From Toxotes chatareus (taxonomy: Eukaryota > Chordata > Actinopteri > Toxotidae), in the NCBI GenBank assembly GCA_016801885.1, contig CM028899.1, positions 20,103,501-20,167,500 of the forward strand: a stretch of DNA of 64,000 bases, given 5' to 3'. Below the pieces are notes generated by a model. It had not been told where the DNA came from, did no database searches, and saw nothing but the letters and a program-made list of their open reading frames with translations. The stretch's first letter is position 1. Each line of letters begins with the position of its first letter. The position numbers and the translations under genes were made by a program. Positions 59,537-64,000 of this stretch are shown piece by piece.

Positions 59537-60968
59537 GCTACAGTCTGTGTTTGAGGGTGAGTTCCTTGTATTTCTGTTCTCGAGGTAAATCAGTAGTCAC
59601 TCATAAAGTTTACTAAGTTAACAACGGATATATCTATAAGTGCTAAGTGATGGCATGGAGATCAAGGAAGACTGTAAGTCTGTGAGGATTCTCAGTCATC
59701 TGGGTCATGGTTATCCAAGGGAAGTTGAACCGAGGGCCACTGGACTGGTTTGAGGATGTTTCACCTCTAATCCAAGAGGCTTCTTCAGTTCATCAGCAAC
59801 TTTTCTGGGATGGTGACGAATACAACGAGCCAGCCATGCCAGGCTGCATCATGTCATCTGATGATTTTGTATTTGGTTCATTTTGTCTGTTAATAAAAAC
59901 TGCAAAGAAATGTGGAGTCACAAACCAGACAACATAAACTGCAATCCAAAACTACCATCGTTCAAAAAGATTACAAAAAGCTGCAATGTGAAATGAAATG
60001 TGTTTTTCCTCTCAAATCACAGCTGGTACTGTCTTGTCTTTTGGTTTGCATTTCTTAAATTTGGTTTGCAAGTCACGGTTTTTAATTTCCACTGCTCAGT
60101 TTCCCTTTGCACTTTTTTCTTTTTTTTTCAGACCAATCAAACAGGTGTCTTCCAAAGCTACAGTATTTTTACTTTAATAATAATAACTTTACTTGTGCAG
60201 CACTTTTCAAAATAAAGTTACAAAGTGCTTTAAATATTTTACAGCAGGACCACAAACTAGAAATAAGGCAGTAAAATGATATAATTTTACTAATATAATT
60301 TAGATAAACTTTTGAATACATCTGTTCATAGAATTGTCCCCCATTACTTTGGAATCACATTAGAAACTGATCTCTTGATGGCCAGTATGAACAGGTTTAC
60401 AGCAAACACAACCTCTTTCTATGTATATTCTGGCACCTGACTTTTGTTCTAATATACACTTGAAAAATTGTGAACCTATTGTGAAGAGAACGATGTAAAA
60501 TGAATGAATGACACATTTTAGGGTCATATCTATGCTCAGGTTCCAAATCACTAGTCCTGTCTAATTCTCCATCTTATACACAGTGGTTAATACGCAAACA
60601 CACACACACACACACACTGTACCGAATGGGTGTTTGTAGTGTGAACATTACATTGGAGAATGTTTATGAAATGCCCTCACGTACACATGCTTATATACAC
60701 ACATGCTGTCTATACCTAACTGTTTGTGGGTGTAAATGTGCGTTGGTTTGTGTGTCCATGGGGCACATGTGAAAGTGTGTATGGCTGTGTGTGTGTGTGT
60801 GTGTGGCGTCCGACCCTTGGCTCTCAGCAGAGGCCAGCGTCTGTTGTGGAGCCCTCTAATGGATGCCCAGCTGGAGTCAGGCACACACAAGGGCAGCCAA
60901 GGTCACAGCCACTGCCTCTTAGGACCCCATCATTTGGCAGAGCTCTGCAGCCTGCAGTCTGGTCTGCT

Positions 60969-61014
<46 letters not shown>
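59537..61014 (+). repeat. 1.46-kb direct repeat, copy 2 (empty-site version)
   Basis: Near-identical to 51287-52752. Here the terminal GT array (about 60974-61014) continues into GCGTTTCTGTATGTGAATGA, unrelated to the LTR, and so looks like the uninterrupted pre-insertion sequence. Its left edge joins directly to the truncated retroviral env at 59536/59537. Confidence 0.93.
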
Positions 61015-61018
<4 letters not shown>

Positions 61019-61498
61019 TTCTGTATGTGAATGACTGCAGTGGATTTTTCTGTGTTATTTTGTATGTTCTTGTGTATTTGGAGTGAGTGTGTATGGGCCT
61101 TGAAAAGGAGGAACAACTAGGATATATTGTGGACCAAGGACCACACAGTCATCCTTCACACACACACATCACTAAAATACTGCAATTCATCTTATCAGTT
61201 GTAAATAGAACAGAAGCCTCTATTGTTTTCAGCCCAAATATAGAACCAACTTACTTAATTAAAGGCCAATTCAATAGCAGTTGTCAATCACAGGACTGAT
61301 TGGTGCCTTTGAAGTCCTGTCGATTTGGAGCACACTGAGAGGCAACAGTCAGCCGTCACCTAGGGGCAAGTACAAGTGCAGGAAGTGTGAGGGTAAGAAG
61401 TAAAATCTCAATCAAACTGCACATTACAACATTTATTCTTGCCTTGTATTGTTGGTTTGATTTGTAGAGTCAGCACAGTCATAACTGTTCTCTCCAGC

Positions 61499-61499
<1 letters not shown>
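61015..61499. other. Non-coding stretch, nothing recognised
   Basis: Unique sequence to the right of the repeat; presumably the natural right flank of the insertion site. Confidence 0.5.
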
Positions 61500-61587
<88 letters not shown>

Positions 61588-61590
61588 GTG
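61500..61590. repeat. Long (GT)n microsatellite
   Basis: About 44 GT units with one GC interruption near the end, followed by GA. The longest dinucleotide array in the window. Confidence 0.98.
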
Positions 61591-62765
61591 AGAGAGAAAG
61601 ACAAAAATAGAGCAAGAGAGTGTATGCCAAACTTGTGTGTCACTGTTTTGATCTCCCATGCAAGCTGCAGGACTTGAAGCGCAGAGCATCAAACAGAATG
61701 CTACAGATGGTCAAGGTTCTTCCTCAAGAATCAAACATGCTGCTTCGAACAGACACGCTGCCGCTTGATTTGTGTCTGATGCAAAATTGAAACCATTTTG
61801 GTTGCAGGCTTTGTGCTTTGCCATCAAAAACACACACACAAAAAAGTCATTTGCAACAACTTGCTATCTAAAGAGAACTGATTCTTGACAGTTTGTCATG
61901 TGATTTCAAATTGTTCTAGATCAAGATTACTGAGAGTTCAGTTTCAATTGTGGTGCTGGCAGAAAACACATATTAAAAATGAACAGCAGTGTGTCTTTCC
62001 AGAGACAATATGCTGCTTACAGACCTTGTGCTGAGCAGAAGTTCTTCAGTGTGGCAGAGTGTGTACCGCATCAAGGCTACATACCACATGGGAACCGCAG
62101 CCTCTGTGACTGGTCATCTGATGTTTTCTCCTACAGCTGTCTGATGCTGCTGGAGACTGTCGCAATCACTGCAAAGAAAGAATACGCAAAATTACTGGGG
62201 GATATATAATTAAAGCTGCCTCATCACGTACAATACATCTGTCTGGTGCTGCAGTGATAGTTGCAACAGGTAAAATACACCTATGAACTATAGAGAAAAA
62301 AACAATCTGTGCTGTAGGTATGTACGATAGGACGAATGCACCCACTACTGTAACCTCTTGTGTCAAGTATAAATATAGATTTATTCATTCCATCCACCAG
62401 TGAATAAAATAAAAATAACACTACTGAAATCATTAAATGTAATATTTTGATGCTGTGAGCAGCACCACAAAGAAAATCGCATCCACCCTCCACTGTATTG
62501 AGTTGAAGGCAGAAATTTCTTTAACAAACTGTATCTGAAACCAGACAAATCAAACCAAGCAGCCAGATAATCTGAAAAACTGAAATGTTTGACTCATTAA
62601 ATAATAATGAAAGGTTCATATTTAAAGGCCAGCAACAACAAAAGTCAGTATTCCCTTCATTAGCGAGATTCTGTTCTTTTATTTATTTATTTTCTTAATT
62701 GAGAATCAATAGTGTGTCAGTATTGACAGATGTCAATATTTTGATGACAGAGTTGATCCATGGAT
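61591..62765. other. Non-coding stretch, nothing recognised
   Basis: A 76-codon plus-strand frame (61979-62209) has four Cys and balanced composition and precedes a donor-like ACAGGTAAAAT near 62269, but matches nothing I know. The remainder is AT-rich. Confidence 0.4.
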
Positions 62766-62769
62766 AATA

Positions 62770-63050
62770 TCATTCTTCACAGATGATTCTTTTTAGTTGC
62801 TCTTTGCTTGAGGGGTTTTGTTGCTCTACCTTCAGCTTTAAAAGACTCCAGAGGTTTTCCATTGGATTCAAGTCAAGGGGGACAAACGCGGCCACGTAAT
62901 AGTTTTCACTTTTTCTTCTTTAAAAATTCTTGTGTGATTTTTGCAGTGTGTTCGGGATCATTGTCATGTTGGGAAATTCCTTTCCTGCCAAGCGTCTTAA
63001 GACTTTCATCTTTTCGTTCAATATTTGGGTTTTAACTTACATTCACAGAA
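62770..63050 (-). pseudogene. Tc1-like transposase fragment
   Basis: On the minus strand HDNDPEHTAKIT (about 62930-62968) is followed by FKEEKVKTITWP in another frame, and then by LDLNPMENLWSLLKLK (about 62830-62880), the C-terminal catalytic region of Tc1 transposases (second Asp and final Glu of DDE). Frameshifts separate the blocks and the N-terminal DNA-binding part is not seen, so it is a dead fragment. Sequence to about 63180 may belong to the same element. Confidence 0.82.
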
Positions 63051-63180
63051 CCATCTAAAAACATCATCTCACCTACACCTTTTACGCTCATGCACCTTTG
63101 GAGTGGCCAGTGTTGCAATTAATCTTAACTGGAAGTCACAGGTGTGCACACCTTAGTAGCACTTTTTAGTCTGTCTGACC

Positions 63181-64000
63181 ATGTTTTTGTTAATTATGCA
63201 TGAGTTCAAACACCCTACACTTCAACCTGAAATGAACAGAATTATTGTAACATGGTACAATTTTGAATCGTTCAACATTTTTGTGACATTGACCAGGGCT
63301 GTACTAAATTTTGTTATATACTGTATGGATGTGTTGGTGTGTGTGTGTGTAAAGGGGGAGGACATAATGTACATTGCTTGCGAATCTTATTTTGCATGTG
63401 TTCATTGTGTTTTTGCCTTCAAGGAGCACATGAGCGACCCACACATCTGTTCTGAATGTACCTGAAATACATGTGAACATCTGTGCCTGACACATCTGTA
63501 AGTGTCTGTCTATCTGACTGTTATCTTTCCATCAGGGTGTGTGTGTGTGTGTGTGTGTGTCTGGGCGAGTGGGAAGATGTCTATGTGTGGCGGCAGCTGT
63601 GTGTGTGTGCGTCTGTAGGAGTGTGTGCTTGTCAGAGTTTGAACACCACCATCGGGGATTATTTTCCTTCATGCCTGTGATCTGAGGGGAGAGATAAGTG
63701 ATAGCATTAGCCCACAGATCAAGAGCAGGCCCAGGTTGGGGAACTACATGTGGTCAAAATGGCAACGTCAATTCATTTTGTGTACAGCACAAGGCCTGCT
63801 CCATGTGTTCCATCTCAGAAGCATCGCGTGTATTGCAGCTACTGATATAATGCCTCAAAACACAACATAAACACTTTCACATTCATGAATCATATCTTCA
63901 GAAAAATATTTTTTATAATGCAGTATTAGCATTAATCAAATTAAGGACATTTCACCTTTTTTAAACATTTTGTATAGCTCTTTGATGTTCTCTCTTTTGC
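63181..64000. other. Non-coding stretch with a GT microsatellite
   Basis: A GT array lies at about 63537-63560 and shorter GT runs at 63339-63350 and 63599-63610. No gene was recognised. Confidence 0.45.

Overview
The window looks like nuclear DNA of a ray-finned (teleost) fish. The evidence is indirect: dense AC/GT, GA/CT and AAAT microsatellites, long intervals without genes, and decayed copies of several mobile-element types common in fish genomes (a class I endogenous retrovirus, a piggyBac element, mariner and Tc1 fragments, and repeat families I recognise as teleost-wide). No complete host protein-coding gene is visible. Most long open frames are microsatellite translations or antisense shadows.

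Layout. Positions 1 to about 40.6 kb are mostly non-coding: microsatellites, four purine or pyrimidine-rich tracts (3.6-4.2, 19.1-20.3, 25.1-25.7 and 34.3-34.9 kb), islands of complex sequence with clustered transcription-factor-like motifs that could be conserved enhancers, and scattered repeat fragments. Two minus-strand splice-site patterns hint at a host gene crossing this region: a donor beside a CCAAT-containing stretch at 19.67-19.80 kb, and an 86-bp acceptor/donor-bounded open exon at 27.32-27.41 kb. A broken piggyBac transposase lies at 40.65-41.87 kb. Another repeat/enhancer-like interval runs to about 51.2 kb and includes a possible first coding exon of a secreted protein at 49.22 kb.

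The most informative part is 51.29-61.01 kb. A gamma/epsilon-like endogenous retrovirus (52756-59536) has a 5' LTR of about 513 bp, a primer-binding site matching tRNA-Ser(GCT) at 17 of 18 bases, and broken gag, pol and env. It stops abruptly inside env, and no 3' LTR is visible. It is flanked by two nearly identical 1.46-kb direct repeats (51287-52752 and 59537-61014). These are not the LTRs: they are host DNA ending in a GT microsatellite. In copy 1 the GT run is interrupted by the LTR; in copy 2 it runs on into other host sequence. The window therefore seems to hold an occupied and an empty version of one insertion site in tandem. That is either a recent duplication or two alleles joined by the assembler.

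From 61 kb to the end the window holds a long GT microsatellite, unassigned sequence and a minus-strand Tc1-like transposase fragment at 62.77-63.05 kb. No rRNA gene, complete tRNA gene or CRISPR array is seen.
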